Shown here in pieces: positions 46,999-58,545 of a stretch of DNA of 64,000 nt. Both the position numbers and the translations under genes were made by a program. The notes below the pieces were generated by a model. It searched no databases, was not told the origin of the DNA, and worked only from the letters and a program-made list of their open reading frames with translations. Positions within the stretch are counted from its first letter, which is position 1, and each line of letters starts with the position of its first letter. The DNA lies in contig OX393577.1 of NCBI GenBank assembly GCA_947652605.1, positions 1,798,868 through 1,862,867 on the forward strand, written 5' to 3'. The DNA is from Elmis aenea (Eukaryota; Arthropoda; Insecta; Coleoptera; Elmidae).

Positions 46999-47142
46999 GA
47001 GCATTTTTTGTTTTTTTTAAATTAGTTGTCAAACTAAGTTCTGTTTTGCTGCTAATTACTGATGTGAATGTGTTAAGTAATTGTGATAAAAGTTTAAAAA
47101 AATAAAAAATATGGCTTATTCGAGGGAAGAAAAAAAAATGAT

Positions 47143-48168
47143 ATGTTATTTTGCTACTACAGTTGTAATCGTGATGTAAACGCAGCATCGGAATTATATC
47201 TACTAACATACATGGAAAGAAGGCAGCCAGATAAAAGATTGTTTGCAAAACTCGAAGCTAATTTAAAACAGTATGGATCATTTTCTAAACCAAAAGATGC
47301 CAAAATAAATTTTAATGAAGATACAGAGGTACTTGTTTTGGCATACAATACTTTTAAACCAACTGCATCTGTACGAGAAATCGGACTTGAGTGTAACGTA
47401 TCCAGAGAACAAGCAAGAATAATTTTAAAACAAAATAATTTTAATCCTTATCATCATCATATTGGAAATACGTTGTACCCAACAGATTTGGATAGAAGAT
47501 TAAACTATGCTACATGGTTCGTAGAAGAAAGTCGAAGACACGAACTCTTTTCTCAATCAATTTTATTTACTGACAAGGCAAAATTTACAAACAATGGATT
47601 ATTTAATAGAAAAAATCATATTTACTGGGCGAGGGAAAATCCACACTTAACGGTTGAAAGACGTGATCAACATGTTTTTAGTATCAATGTTTGGTGTGCC
47701 ATTCTTGGTACAAAAATACTCGGTCCTTATTTTTATGAGGAAAATTTAAATTCAGAGCGCTATTTGTTATTTTTACAAAATCAATTAGAAGAAATGTTGG
47801 ACGATCTTCCATTGAACTTGATTCAAAATTTGAATTACTTTCAGCATGATGGAGCACCAGCTCACAATGCACAAATAGTATCAAACTATTTATTAGAAAA
47901 ATTTCCTAACTGGATAGGTAACAGAGGTCCCATTGCATGGCCTCCCAGGTCTCCGGACCTAACGCCTCTTGATTTTTTTCTATGGGGAACTATTAAAGAT
48001 AAAGTTTATAAAGAAAAGCCCCATAGTGTTGATCACCTGAAAACCAACATAAGAGCAGCTGTAGCAGAAATCAGACATAATACTTTACTAAAAGTGCAAA
48101 GTGAAATATTAAAACGGTGTCAACTGTGTGTTCAAGAAAATGGTGGCCACTTTGAAGTATTATTATAA
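47143..48168 (+). CDS. DDD transposase of the Tc1/mariner superfamily
   Basis: The 341-codon frame encodes an N-terminal helix-turn-helix (about residues 10-45: NAASELYLLTYMERRQPDKR) of the DUF4817 type, then a linker, then an RNase-H-like catalytic domain. The candidate acidic residues are D144 in LFTDKAKFTNNG, D236 in YFQHDGAPAH and D277 in SPDLTPLDFFLWG. By my count 40 residues separate the last two. Lys145 stands where relatives usually have Glu. The enzyme would cut and reinsert the element at TA in the nucleus. Translation from 47143 is likely a second choice: an ATG at 47111 opens MAYSREEKK and loses frame at an A-run (47130-47138). One extra base there would join it to this frame, so about eleven N-terminal residues are cut off. 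No internal stops. Activity is uncertain. Confidence 0.9.
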   Translation: MLFCYYSCNRDVNAASELYLLTYMERRQPDKRLFAKLEANLKQYGSFSKPKDAKINFNEDTEVLVLAYNTFKPTASVREIGLECNVSREQARIILKQNNFNPYHHHIGNTLYPTDLDRRLNYATWFVEESRRHELFSQSILFTDKAKFTNNGLFNRKNHIYWARENPHLTVERRDQHVFSINVWCAILGTKILGPYFYEENLNSERYLLFLQNQLEEMLDDLPLNLIQNLNYFQHDGAPAHNAQIVSNYLLEKFPNWIGNRGPIAWPPRSPDLTPLDFFLWGTIKDKVYKEKPHSVDHLKTNIRAAVAEIRHNTLLKVQSEILKRCQLCVQENGGHFEVLL

Positions 48169-48324
48169 TTTTTAATTTAATTTTAGTCATTAATTATTAT
48201 GTTAGTAGTTTATTAATATTAGCCACGAAGTATTTTATTTGTTATTGTTCAATTAAATTATTTTACTAGTAATTTCAATTGTTTCTGATGATTAGATATA
48301 AAGCAAGAAAACATGACATTCTTG

Positions 48325-48807
48325 TCCAATTCCAAGGCACCCTTATACTATTTAGTAATAATTTCGGTTTTTGCAAATTGTAAGAAAACTAATGGAAATA
48401 GATATGACAACCCATACATTTTTGAAATCAGAAGAAAATAAGCTATTTAATGAACCCATAGCCAACTATGGTTGCCATTTAAAAAAAGTCAAGTTTGGCT
48501 TATATCTCGAAAATCGAGTGAGCTATGACTTTTTAAATATTTTTTTCTAATTCTACGTAAAAATATCTAAAGGAATCAATTCACACGTTGGTTTTAACAT
48601 AGGTGGCTGTGGAATTATTTACCATTGAAAAAATCGTCTGTTTTTGGTTTTTTCAAAATATTTAAAAAAGTTGAAGGTGTAGACCAAATGTCAAAATGGC
48701 ATTAAATTCGTCTTGAAATTCTGCCCAACTTTGCTAATTTAACCGACTTTGTTACTCTTGTAATAACAAAGTTACCCATACAACACATGTAGATTATTGT
48801 CACCCTG
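48325..48807 (-). repeat. Right terminal inverted repeat
   Basis: Inverted counterpart of 46506-46998, ending CACCCTG followed by TATA. Confidence 0.9.
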
Positions 48808-50300
48808 TATACAAAAGACAGTTAGTTAAACTATAGGTATATCATGTTATAAAATATTTTAAGAGCTTGAATGATTCATTTAAAAGTATAGGATGAAAGG
48901 GCATTTAAAATAAAATCTAAAAACAAAAACAATTGTTATAAATCGAATTAACATACATGTATAAAAAAAATTTAAAACTCTTTAAACATTTGTTATAAAT
49001 ACCAAAGCTTTATCTTTCAAATTGCGATGTTTTTTCTGGGACTTCCTGTATAACAAAATTGTTTGTGCTTTGTTCTATCAATGTTTGAGATTTTAGCACC
49101 GAATAGGTACAACTTTGTAATAATTTAGCAAACTTCGTAAGTGTTTTATAAATCTTTTTGAATTATCCTTTTTTTTAATTAATTGTGAATGGCTGGTCTT
49201 AACATTAACACCTTTAACGCTAAACACAGGGTAAATATTTATAAAGAAATAAGCTGCTTTATTAAAATATTCAACATTACTGCATACAGGTACTTCAAAT
49301 GGTGGCCCTTGTCACTTTCAGTCATTTTGGAACGTTTGAAATACATTAGATTTGAACACCCGCTATAACTAGGCTATTGAAAAATATTTTTTTTAAATGT
49401 TTTTGTGTTTTTATCATTAATTTTGCCTTATTCGTTAAAAAAATTAAAAACATTTTAAAAAATTACATTTAAACAAATTGTACTTATACCCATATTGTTG
49501 TTTACACATTTGCCAGTGTTTCAAAAGCTTTTTTGACTTTTCACTTTTTTGAAATTTGGCTTTGTAACTTGTAAGTCATTTACTTGCCTGAAATATTTTC
49601 AGTTAACACAGGATTTAAAAAAAATCTTAATGATCAATATTAGATAAAGATCCTTATGTGAGTCAAACGCTTTTTATGTTTCAAAGAGGAAAATAAGCTG
49701 AATGGTTTATATTTTATGACGTATTGTGTCCGTTTATTTAATTATTTTAAGCTGAGTGTGTAGCAGTGGCATGTAAAAAAAAACAATTCATTTTTTAACG
49801 CTTGTAAATCGGGATCATCAATAACGGCCATTAATTTTAAAAACTGAAATGACATCATACATTTATCATATCTTAATTTGGCCCACACCTTTTCATTATT
49901 CATTACCGAATTCCTAATCGTGAAATTTACATATCCCATCGCACTTTAATTAAAGTGACTAATGTTTATTTAACATAACAAAACATATAATCATAAAAAT
50001 CAATGCGAGAAGTGCTAGGCGTGTGGCCCACACCTGTGAGGCTCAGGCGCGGACAGGAGGCGGGAACACAACACATCCTTCAGTTGGGAGAATATTTTTT
50101 TAACGTCCCAACAATGCAACAAGCCACCTATGATTTTGAAATTTTAATTGATGTTGTGACGGGGGAGCAAACCTTAAACAGTTTTTTTTATTTTAAAGCA
50201 AAGTAACACTTATTTTATGCAGGGATAATTTGTCTAACATTTCAGACTGTACTCGTTTTTCTGTGGCTATTTTGATTATGCACAATTTGCGTGCGATCTT
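48808..50300. other. AT-rich; nothing firm
   Basis: ACTTCCTGTATAA near 49041 resembles a short-element right end. The segment at 50003-50090 is GC-richer and may be part of a hAT-type element whose end lies near 50371. No gene recognised. Confidence 0.3.
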
Positions 50301-50372
50301 TTAAATCAAAAGCCCCCGTGAAGCGGCGCCCTGAGACAGGCTGCCTCAATGCTACACCCTGTCGACGGCCCT
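50301..50372 (-). mobile_element. hAT-like terminus
   Basis: Read on the minus strand it begins CAGGGCCGTCGACAGGGTG and continues through GGCGCCGCTTCACGGGGG. The first nine bases equal those at about 17728. No partner end or 8-bp duplication located. Confidence 0.35.
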
Positions 50373-50393
50373 GCCTATAGTCAAGAAGGAAGA

Positions 50394-50459
50394 AGAAGAA
50401 GAAAAATATTTCTTTAGAAGAAGAAAAATATTTCTTTAGAAGAAGAAAAATATTACTTT
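50394..50459 (+). repeat. 22-bp tandem repeat, three units
   Basis: The unit AGAAGAAGAAAAATATTTC plus TTT occurs three times in a row, the third with one change. It is preceded by a further AAGAAGG purine run. Confidence 0.9.
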
Positions 50460-51706
50460 ATATTACAATAATGCTGACTTTGATACAGAAGTCATGATCA
50501 ACAATTTTTTAAAGTTACAGTTTACTTTATCCTGAAATCCTGTAACATTATTTACGCCCTTCCATGACGTCTTTTGAATTAAAAGCTTAAACTGTAAAAG
50601 CAGTCGTATATGTTATTTCTTCTTTAGCCCACATTTTACACTAATTACATCATTTAAAAAATCTGTATACTCCCTTTGATTATTTTGTTTATTTATATTT
50701 AATTTCGATTAATTCTCCAATCATTACATATTCCACACCTAGATTTTTTTGTTATAGTAATTTGATAATTAAAAGCTACAACTCATTTAATGCTTTTGTA
50801 CAATTTTTCATGACTATTTCAAGGCTTAATTAGCAAATTTTAATTATAAAATATCGATAAAAAAGCACTTGTTGTCTTAAGTTAAAAACTGTAGCGTCAG
50901 ATGTCCAAGGTATATCATATTACCGAAATTATAAACAGGCGGTTCGAGCTGCCAACCCAATTTTACGTTATTAATATAACACATGAACATTTAAAGGGTG
51001 GTGCTGTGAAGCAAGGGATTTTAAAATGTGTTGCAAGTTTAATTATTCGAAACCCGGTTTGGCAACAAATTGTTTTCGTGGCTGTTCATTACTCATTCTT
51101 TTAACAATTCATCTAACCGTGGAAATAATTTTACTTGGCGTGCATTTTAAACAAAACATAATTGTGCTACCGGCTTTTGAGTGTTCCGAGTCCTGTTCCA
51201 CATGTGCAGGCATATTAAGGCGGCGGACGGAGCGGTGCGTCCAATTGTTCCTTCTATTTTATACCTAACCATTGTCTCGGCCGAAATCCAAACTCAATTA
51301 GTCATGCAGGTCCCGAGCTCGACATTTAGCGGCTGCTACCGCGATAAACCAAGGTAATAATAACTGATGGTAGGGTTATTTCATCTCCAATTCTAAATTA
51401 CTTTGGAATGCAGTTTTAGAGCGCTCTCCTGTCACGAAATGAAAATTACCAATTTATTCTTTGCGCCATTTGGAAAATTTTGCTCCTTTTTACATTAACT
51501 TTAATCTAAATTAAGTAAAAAATGCGATATATGAAGGACAAAAAATGAAAATAAACATCGACGAGAAATATGCCCCAAGACACAAACTGGATCTACCCAA
51601 CTGATCACAAACAATTCAATTAACGAAATAAATTGAAAAGATTTACTAAATAATTAATTTGTGATCTAATCAGCAATCAATAAATACTAATCATTTATAT
51701 TAGCTC
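50460..51706. other. AT-rich, nothing recognised
   Basis: GC-richer words near 51180-51330 are not linked to any frame or element that I recognise. Confidence 0.35.
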
Positions 51707-51719
51707 ATAAGGGCATTTA
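51707..51719 (+). repeat. Target-site duplication, left copy
   Basis: ATAAGGGCATTTA, repeated at 53133-53145 directly after the poly(A) of the Jockey-like insertion. Confidence 0.9.
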
Positions 51720-53132
51720 GCAGCATGTACCAAACATGTGGAAAGTCGCTGAAGTCATAATGATAGCCAAACCTGGGAAACCACCTAATGATGCTAAGTC
51801 CTATAGACCAATATCCTTACTACCAGTCTTATCTAAATTATTTGAAAAACTCTTATTGAAAAGACTGAAACCAATTATAAACAGTAAAAACCTAATACCT
51901 GAACACCAATTTGGATTTAGAAGCAAGCACTCCACTATCGATCAAGTGCACAGAATAACACACGAAATAGAAAAGGCACTTGAGGAAAAAAGATCTGCTC
52001 TTCATTATTTCTAGACGTAGCCCAGGCCTTTGACAGAGTATGGCTCGAAGGCCTAGTACACAAGCTAAACAAATCTCTACCAAAGCAATACTGTGACATC
52101 CTAAAATCCTATCTATCAGATAGGATTTTCCGAGTGAAACAAGATGAAGAATATTCCACATACAAAGAAATCAAAGCCGGAGTACCCCAAGGTAGTGTCC
52201 TTGGCCCAATACTGTACTTGCTATTCACTTCTGATATACCACAAACACAACATGTGAAAGTAGCCACTTTTGCCGACGATACCGCAATTCTAGCCATCGG
52301 AACAACTATTGAACAATCAACAGATAAACTCCAGAACGCAACAAATCAAATCTTCGAATGGACTAAAACATGGCGCATCAAACTAAATGAAACTAAAACA
52401 GTGCAAGTGAATTTCACAAATAAAAGATTAGTAGAACACCTGCCAGTGATATTAAACAACAACAGAGTTCCACATTCTAACACAGCTAAATATTTAGGCA
52501 TGAACCTGGACATTAAATTAAAGTGGAAAGAACACATTAAAAAAAAACGTGAAGAGCTAGGCATCAAATATAGAAAACTATTTTGGCTAATGAATAGGAA
52601 ATCTAAACTTTCAATTGAAAATAAACTTCTAATATACAAACAAATACTGAAGCCAGTATGGACCTACGGCATACAGCTTTGGGGGTGTGCTGGTAAAACG
52701 AACATTAAAATAATACAGCGATTCCAAAATAAGGTACTCCGGGAATTGTGGATGCCCCGTGGTACGTGAGGAATGTCGACCTCCACAGGGACCTGAGGAT
52801 GCCAACAGTCGACGAAGAAATCCAAAACTTTGCCAACAAACATGAACAAAGGCTGCATGATCACATCAACACCGAAGCCCTGCAGCTCTTGGACAACCAA
52901 CATCTAGTGAGAAGGCTTAAACGGACCAAGCCGTTTGAGTTAGCGAGTTAGTGTAAAGCAGAGCACTGTGCGGTTGTGTAAAGTGTCGTTCTTGAAAACA
53001 AGAATACAGAAGAAAAAAAGAAGACACCAACGGGTGGACTCTTAACTTAAGTAGAACTATCATAAAGACATATTGCTGGTTGGCTAAAGTAGTTAGGTGC
53101 AATAAAACAATACAGTTAAAAAAAAAAAAAAA
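51720..53132 (+). mobile_element. 5'-truncated Jockey-like non-LTR retrotransposon insertion
   Basis: The insertion begins inside the reverse-transcriptase frame and ends in a poly(A) run (53118-53133). Perfect 13-bp duplications, ATAAGGGCATTTA, flank it. That is the hallmark of target-primed reverse transcription with 5' truncation. The upstream ORF1 and endonuclease are absent. Of the Jockey-like copies here, this is the only one whose whole insertion can be delimited. Confidence 0.95.
51736..52951 (+). pseudogene. Jockey-like reverse transcriptase and C-terminal region
   Basis: Blocks occur in the usual order. Fingers: WKVAEVIMIAKPGKPPND and YRPISLLPVLSKLFEKLLLK. Then PEHQFGFRSKHSTIDQVHR; motif A: LFLDVAQAFDRVW; motif B: AGVPQGSVLGPILYLLF; catalytic motif C: TFADDTAILA at about 52268-52297. 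The thumb follows with WRIKLNETKTVQVNF and YLGMNLDIKLKWKEHI, then LKPVWTYGIQLWGCAGKTNI and the tail HRDLRMPTVDEE and RRLKRTKPFELAS, ending at 52951. Two one-base shifts break the frame, near 51990 (before LFLDVAQ) and near 52750 (before DAPWYVRN). The middle frame is open for more than 250 codons. The enzyme would have copied element RNA at a nicked target; this copy cannot. Confidence 0.9.
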
Positions 53133-53145
53133 ATAAGGGCATTTA
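53133..53145 (+). repeat. Target-site duplication, right copy
   Basis: ATAAGGGCATTTA, identical to 51707-51719. Confidence 0.9.
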
Positions 53146-53629
53146 ATTTTTGTTATTTTGGATACATACTTTACTATAACGAACATATTTTTATAGACTG
53201 TAAGGTGTTTTTCAGCAAAATTTGCCCTAAGATCACCTAAAAATGTTAGCTTCGTTTTGTACAGTATTAAATTAATTTACCAAGAATTCAACTTTAGTAC
53301 GTAAGTGCCAATAACGTTTATTTTCCTAGTAAATCCAAAATACCGGTAGCAAATTTAGTGTCGATTGTAATAATCAATGTTATAAGTAATTTATTAAAAT
53401 TGAATTTTAAGTAGACAACGCGATATGTATTCAAGGTGAGTTGCTTTAGCCTTGTAAGTACAAGTTAAGTCAATAAAAATGAATTAATTCAATATCAAAA
53501 TTCATTCGTTATGCTCTTAATTTTTTTATAATCACGCGTAGATGTTTTGCCCGTGTACTGTTTTAGGTTAACGACTAATTTAAAACAACTCACCCAAGTT
53601 CGTGTTCTGTTCTATTCCGTTGTTATCAA
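53146..53629. other. AT-rich, nothing recognised
   Basis: No frame or repeat identified. Confidence 0.4.
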
Positions 53630-54090
53630 TTTTTGCAAAAGACGCCCAAGCGTCGGTACCTCTTTTGCAATATATACCTACAGCATAGGATGATACCATT
53701 AATGCCATACAACAACACCCCATATAAGATACAATAACTAGAAAATTATTAAAGTCATGGTTGTAAAACTACTTGAGCATGTTTGGCTTACATAGTCGAA
53801 GCCGTTTTTATCAATTTTAGCAAAAGACGCCCAGGCGTCGGTACCTCTTTTGCAATATATACCGCATATATGGAGCTCCTACAGGTGGTATGTGTGTAAT
53901 ACAATGCCCGGAAAAATGTATTGGTTGAAAGTAAGAATCAATAATTATTGCACTAAATATTTTTTTACACTGTATGTTCTATAAAAGTTCTTTTGAAATG
54001 GACTAATTGACAAGGGGTACATGGTACAAGACGCTTCACAGTGAGACCAAGGGGTACACTGATGGAAGATGGAAACTGGTTCAGAACCGC
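53630..54090 (-). mobile_element. 184-bp-repeat element, copy C (about two units)
   Basis: Inverted relative to copy A. Hairpin cores GACGCCCAAGCGTC at 53641 and GACGCCCAGGCGTC at 53826 are 185 bp apart. The shared flank follows and ends with GGTTCAGAACCGC near 54090, matching the terminus of copy B. No coding content. Confidence 0.75.
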
Positions 54091-56258
54091 AGATCTAGGG
54101 TATTATTGTAAACATAGTCCTTCCTATAAGTACCAAAAATACCTTTTTAAAGCGATTAACATGCCCGAACATCGTGTAATAATCATCCCATAAAATTTAA
54201 ATTTCTCAACAGTGAATTATCATTACGTATTAAGTTGATTACTCCTGACAGTTATTCGAGATAAAAATAATTTTTAAATTCGTTTGTGTACGTAATGATG
54301 GCCTTTAATATAATCCCAGGTGCTTCTCATTTTCATGCAGAGCCTTGTTATTCAGATGGTAGCCAGTCCACACAGTGACTAGGCTACTCCGTGATATCAT
54401 CAATATCATAATTCTTTACGTAAGACAGTAGCTGTACCGCATAATAACAAGTAAGAGAAGCCCATGAGATGTTGTTAGCGACCCGTAAGGACTACGGCGT
54501 TGTTTAAACTCAGTTTGGAGTGATCTTTATATTAAAAATGTGTACTTAACATGTATCAAGATGTTTTTTAGGGATTATAAGAGACATGGGTTGGTAGTTT
54601 TTTCACAAATTTTGGTAGTAAATACATAGACAAATAAACTTTAACCTAAATAATCACAACTGCCTCAGTAACACTGTTTAAAATGTAATTTTAGAAAGTA
54701 AAAAGGAGTTTTTGAGACTTGTAAATACAAAATTGATCGCTAATTAATGATTCTCAGTAGATTGAAACAAAATTAAGAAAGATATTTAAGCACACCGAGT
54801 CAGTTTGCTTGTTTAATTACTTTTACTAATCTTCAAAATGTTAATAGAGTTAATAATCTCAAAGAGTTTTCGATAATTAGCCGAAAAAAAGTTATATTGT
54901 TATATGACGAGGATGTGTGATCATTTACATTTACTCGGGCAGATAAAAAAAAAGTTATACGCTAACAGCTGCGTGAAACGGTTCAATGGATATGATTCTT
55001 TACCAGTTGAAACAATTTCTCATTTTTAAAGAATTTCTAATTATCTGAGCGTTCATTACACTGTATAAAATAAAGAAACGTGATACTGACGAACCTAGCT
55101 TCAATTAAAAACCAATTTTAGGTCTTCACGGTTAAATAAATAGCATGAATACTATCCCCAATGCGAGGTAAAAGAACAAAAACAATCATCTGTTAAAAAC
55201 TTCATCAATGTTGATTAAAGAACGCTACGGAACGCCAGCAGCGATGACGTCTGGGTTCACAAGTATGCGTTGAAAATTTGATAATTCGTTAATAAGCAAA
55301 CATCCTGTCTTTTAATCTTATAAAAAGATGATGACCGTTCATCTTACTCTTATTGCAGATCAGAGGTTGTATTATGTAGAACAGCCAACCTACATGCATG
55401 AAGTACATTCATACCTACTACTTCGGCGGCGCGGCTGACGATATTGTACAATTTTATTTATATACCGACAGCTCAGCTATGCGATGGAACGATTTATCAA
55501 CAAATTATCAAAATAAAAAATTAAACTGTAAATTACTAGGCAAATTGTCTATCTTTGTTTAAGGTAGCAAGCGAATGTTCGTTGTAATGGGGTTATTTCT
55601 TTACAATCAATATGCTTAGTCATTTCATACGGTAGCTTTATTAACTTCCAATGAATTTATTTAAATAAACTGGCAAGGCCGCCAAACGATGTTCCTCACA
55701 AATTTTGTGTGTTTTTGTGTATTAGAAGTTTAATGTGCCTCTGAGCCCTTCAAAATGACGTTTTATATAGATATAAACTACCCACTATCCCTAAAAAATG
55801 TAAAATTAAAAAAAAATCTTAACTTCTTTTATTAAGTGTCGAAACAAACGGTATTTTATTAGGAAAAATAAACTCTACAGGATCTAAAATAAATAAATAA
55901 ATAAATTTAAAAAAAACTATAGGCTCAAGAACATAGCATAGAACATACAACGTACAATTTAGTTTTGGTTTTTATTTAAACAAATAGAAAAACAGAAACG
56001 TTTTACAGTAAACGCAAGCACTAGGACAAATATTTTTTTAAAAAATGTTGCTCGCTTACCTTGTACTTTAAAATAAGATAAATAATCATTTTATTATTTA
56101 TTTAATGAACATTTTTTTCGGGTTATTTTGGCTTGTAATAAACTGCTGTAAATAGATTGTATTGCAATAAAAAAAATAATTTTTGCTATAAATAGTTAAC
56201 TACCTGCGACATTTGAGAGATGAAAAGTTTGGCCAAACGAACATTTCATTGAGGCGAA
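54091..56258. other. AT-rich, nothing recognised
   Basis: A short (TAAA)n tract lies near 55888-55908. No convincing frame or element end. Confidence 0.4.
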
Positions 56259-56575
56259 TTGGAAAAGAAGATTCTGAAAAACGTTGTTGTACCTGAAGAT
56301 GATATTAAGCCATTTATTGTCGCCTATGAGATTTTTCACGATAATAAAGAATTTAGATTTTTTGTGTTGCCAATAAAGCTTGCATTACTGTCTGAACATA
56401 TAGATGCAGATACAACATATAAACTAAATTGGCACGGATTTCCGGTCCTTGTGATAAGTACAAGTGATCGTTTTTCCATAGTTTTGGAATTGCAGTTTGT
56501 ATTTCATAAACAACAGACGTTTTTAGAATCGTCTTTAGCTTGTTAAAGAATGGTGTTACCAAAATACTTGAAAAC
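56259..56575 (+). pseudogene. MULE-type transposase fragment
   Basis: The frame reads VVPEDDIKPFIVAYEI, FRFFVLPIKLALLSEHIDAD, TTYKLNWHGFPVLVISTSDR, then loses frame in a T-run near 56475 and continues as FHSFGIAVCIS*TTDVF and FSLLKNGVTKIL. The block D-A-x-TYKLNW-GFPVLVI-TSD is the first catalytic-Asp region of MULE-like transposases found in many insect genomes, and FGIAVC is the next block. A frameshift and one stop are present. The remaining catalytic domain and both element ends are absent. The family call is from memory of these motifs and could be tested by a profile search. Confidence 0.7.
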
Positions 56576-56648
56576 CTGACGTAACCTGACATAACCTGAC
56601 CTAAACTAACATAACCTAAAGTAACCTGACCTAACCTAACCTTACCTC
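56576..56648 (+). repeat. Degenerate TAACCTGACC / CCTAA-type tandem tract
   Basis: About 70 bp made of variants of TAACCTGAC, ending in GACCTAACCTAACCTTACC. CCTAA is the complement of the insect telomere repeat TTAGG. The array is short and impure. Confidence 0.75.
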
Positions 56649-58545
56649 AAATTTTTTATAGTAAAAATACGGATTTTTCTATTTTTTTTAAACAAATTTC
56701 ATTATTTTTGTAGTATTTATTATTTATGTACCTATAGTGTTTCTTAAGTGTTATAGCAAACTAATTATTATTTAGCAATTTTTATTTTTTATAGCGAAGA
56801 TATGGTTTATAGCAATTGCACTTTTTTATAGATACCAAATTTTAGAAAAACTATTAATATATTTCGAGCATTAAATTTGTACCCTTTTCTTCGCACTAAG
56901 AGATTTGCACCTTCTTTTAGTTAGTTTTGTTCTCGGTCCTTGTGCCACCTAACTGTGGGAACATATTTATGTTTTAACTGTGTAGTTTCAAATTTTTTTA
57001 AATATGTAACTTTGTATGACTATCGTATTAATTACAGTATTTAACTCTTATCACAATTAGGACATATACCGAAACAATGAGAGTAAACATTTTATTAAAA
57101 ATGTAATAAGTATAAAGTTTCACTTAACGTCATGCGATATTGTACCTACAATAATCAAGTAAACACATAAAGACAGCAATTGTTTTATCTATTTTTTGTT
57201 TTAATCGTATCACCTATGTAATTATATAATATTGTTCATTAAAACTGTATAATTAAATTTTTAAACTTTGACGTAATAGTGTATAATTTCTAAGAAGTTA
57301 GAATAACATGCATGAAGGTAACTAACTATCAATCGAGCCAACCGCTTGAATATATTTATAAAGGGACGAAAATTTCCAGTAGCACTCCACTATATACTTT
57401 TAAAAATATGCCACGCATGAAATCTTGGTTAACGTAATAATGAAACTTGGGGTCACACACACGCTCAGGACTACAGTCATTATAAAATTGTTAAAGAATG
57501 ACAATTTAAAAACAGGAAGACGTATTTTTGTACGGTTTTTAACGTGCAATCATAAGCGCATTACCTGTGGCATGGGCTGTAATTATAACCATATGTCCAA
57601 TGACCGAAAGCGGGCGTATCTGTCATTAGCTATGGGAAATCGACAATTAGAAAAATTAACAGCCACTGAGTCATTGTACTTAGTCTCTTAAAGTAGCGAC
57701 GACAAAAAAGCATATTAACTACGTATTCCGTACGAGAATCAAAGCCGAACAAAGTAATTTCGTCGGTTTGGTCGGTCGTACATGTAAGTACTTTAAACAA
57801 GACACGCTTCCTCGTGTTTTGCAAACTTTAATTATTTTGTGCAGCTATGTTAATGATTCTACTTATTGATTACTGTATTATGCGGTTTTCTATTGTAATT
57901 CTGTGCATATATCATTATTGTGTTACTTCAACGACCGCTTTATGAAGCTTTTTTATCGGCTAGTTTCGTACATTTTTGTTATTATTGTAATTATAATTCT
58001 GAAATGTTGTGGTGTGACGAATAATTGCTTTGCCATAGAATATTTTGTCGATTATCCATTATACACATGTGTAATACCATGAGAAATATTTAGATTTAAA
58101 CCATTCAGTACAACGTTTATGGTAGTTTTTCTTTTAGCACTTATTTTAACATACGATGCGTGTTTATCATTCTTTTTAATCGACAATTATTCTTGAAATT
58201 ACAAGAACAGCATTAAAACCTTTCATTAGAAAAACTAATTGCTTTGATTTTAGTGTCTATTTGACTAGTACTTCGAGTCTCGTACTTTCTTTTAACTCTT
58301 AGTTGTATGTGTGTGTATTTAATTGTGATAGTAATGTGTTATAAACTATTGCTTAGTTTTGCAGAATAATAATAAACACAGTTTTTATAATTATAAACAA
58401 CAACATTTTTACCAAATATAAAAGTGATAGGTACGACACTCTGTGTTAGTTTTCATAATAATGTGCACTATTTTCTATGTATGTTTTAAATTTACTAATA
58501 ACTTTTATGATTTAAGACTATGTTAGTTGTTGTTACAATGGCTCA
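56649..58545. other. AT-rich, nothing recognised
   Basis: The 88-codon opening at 57425-57691 has no recognisable content. No repeat structure seen. Confidence 0.4.

Larger units (their letters stand above)
46506..48807 (+). mobile_element. Tc1/mariner-superfamily transposon with ~485-bp terminal inverted repeats
   Basis: The 2302-bp element starts CAGGGTGACAATAATC and ends with its inverted copy, with TATA at both junctions (TA target duplication). The terminal inverted repeats, 46506-46998 and 48325-48807, are nearly identical apart from a 10-bp insertion in the left one (near 46553). Between them lies one transposase frame. The near-identity of the repeats suggests recent activity or recent arrival. 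The TATA-CAGGGTG terminus is shared with many short elements in this window, which may be relatives or passengers. Confidence 0.95.

Noticed and set aside
46940..47348. Minus-strand openings of 102 and 63 codons
   Set aside because: They overlap the terminal repeat and the transposase N-terminus in antisense and have no motifs.
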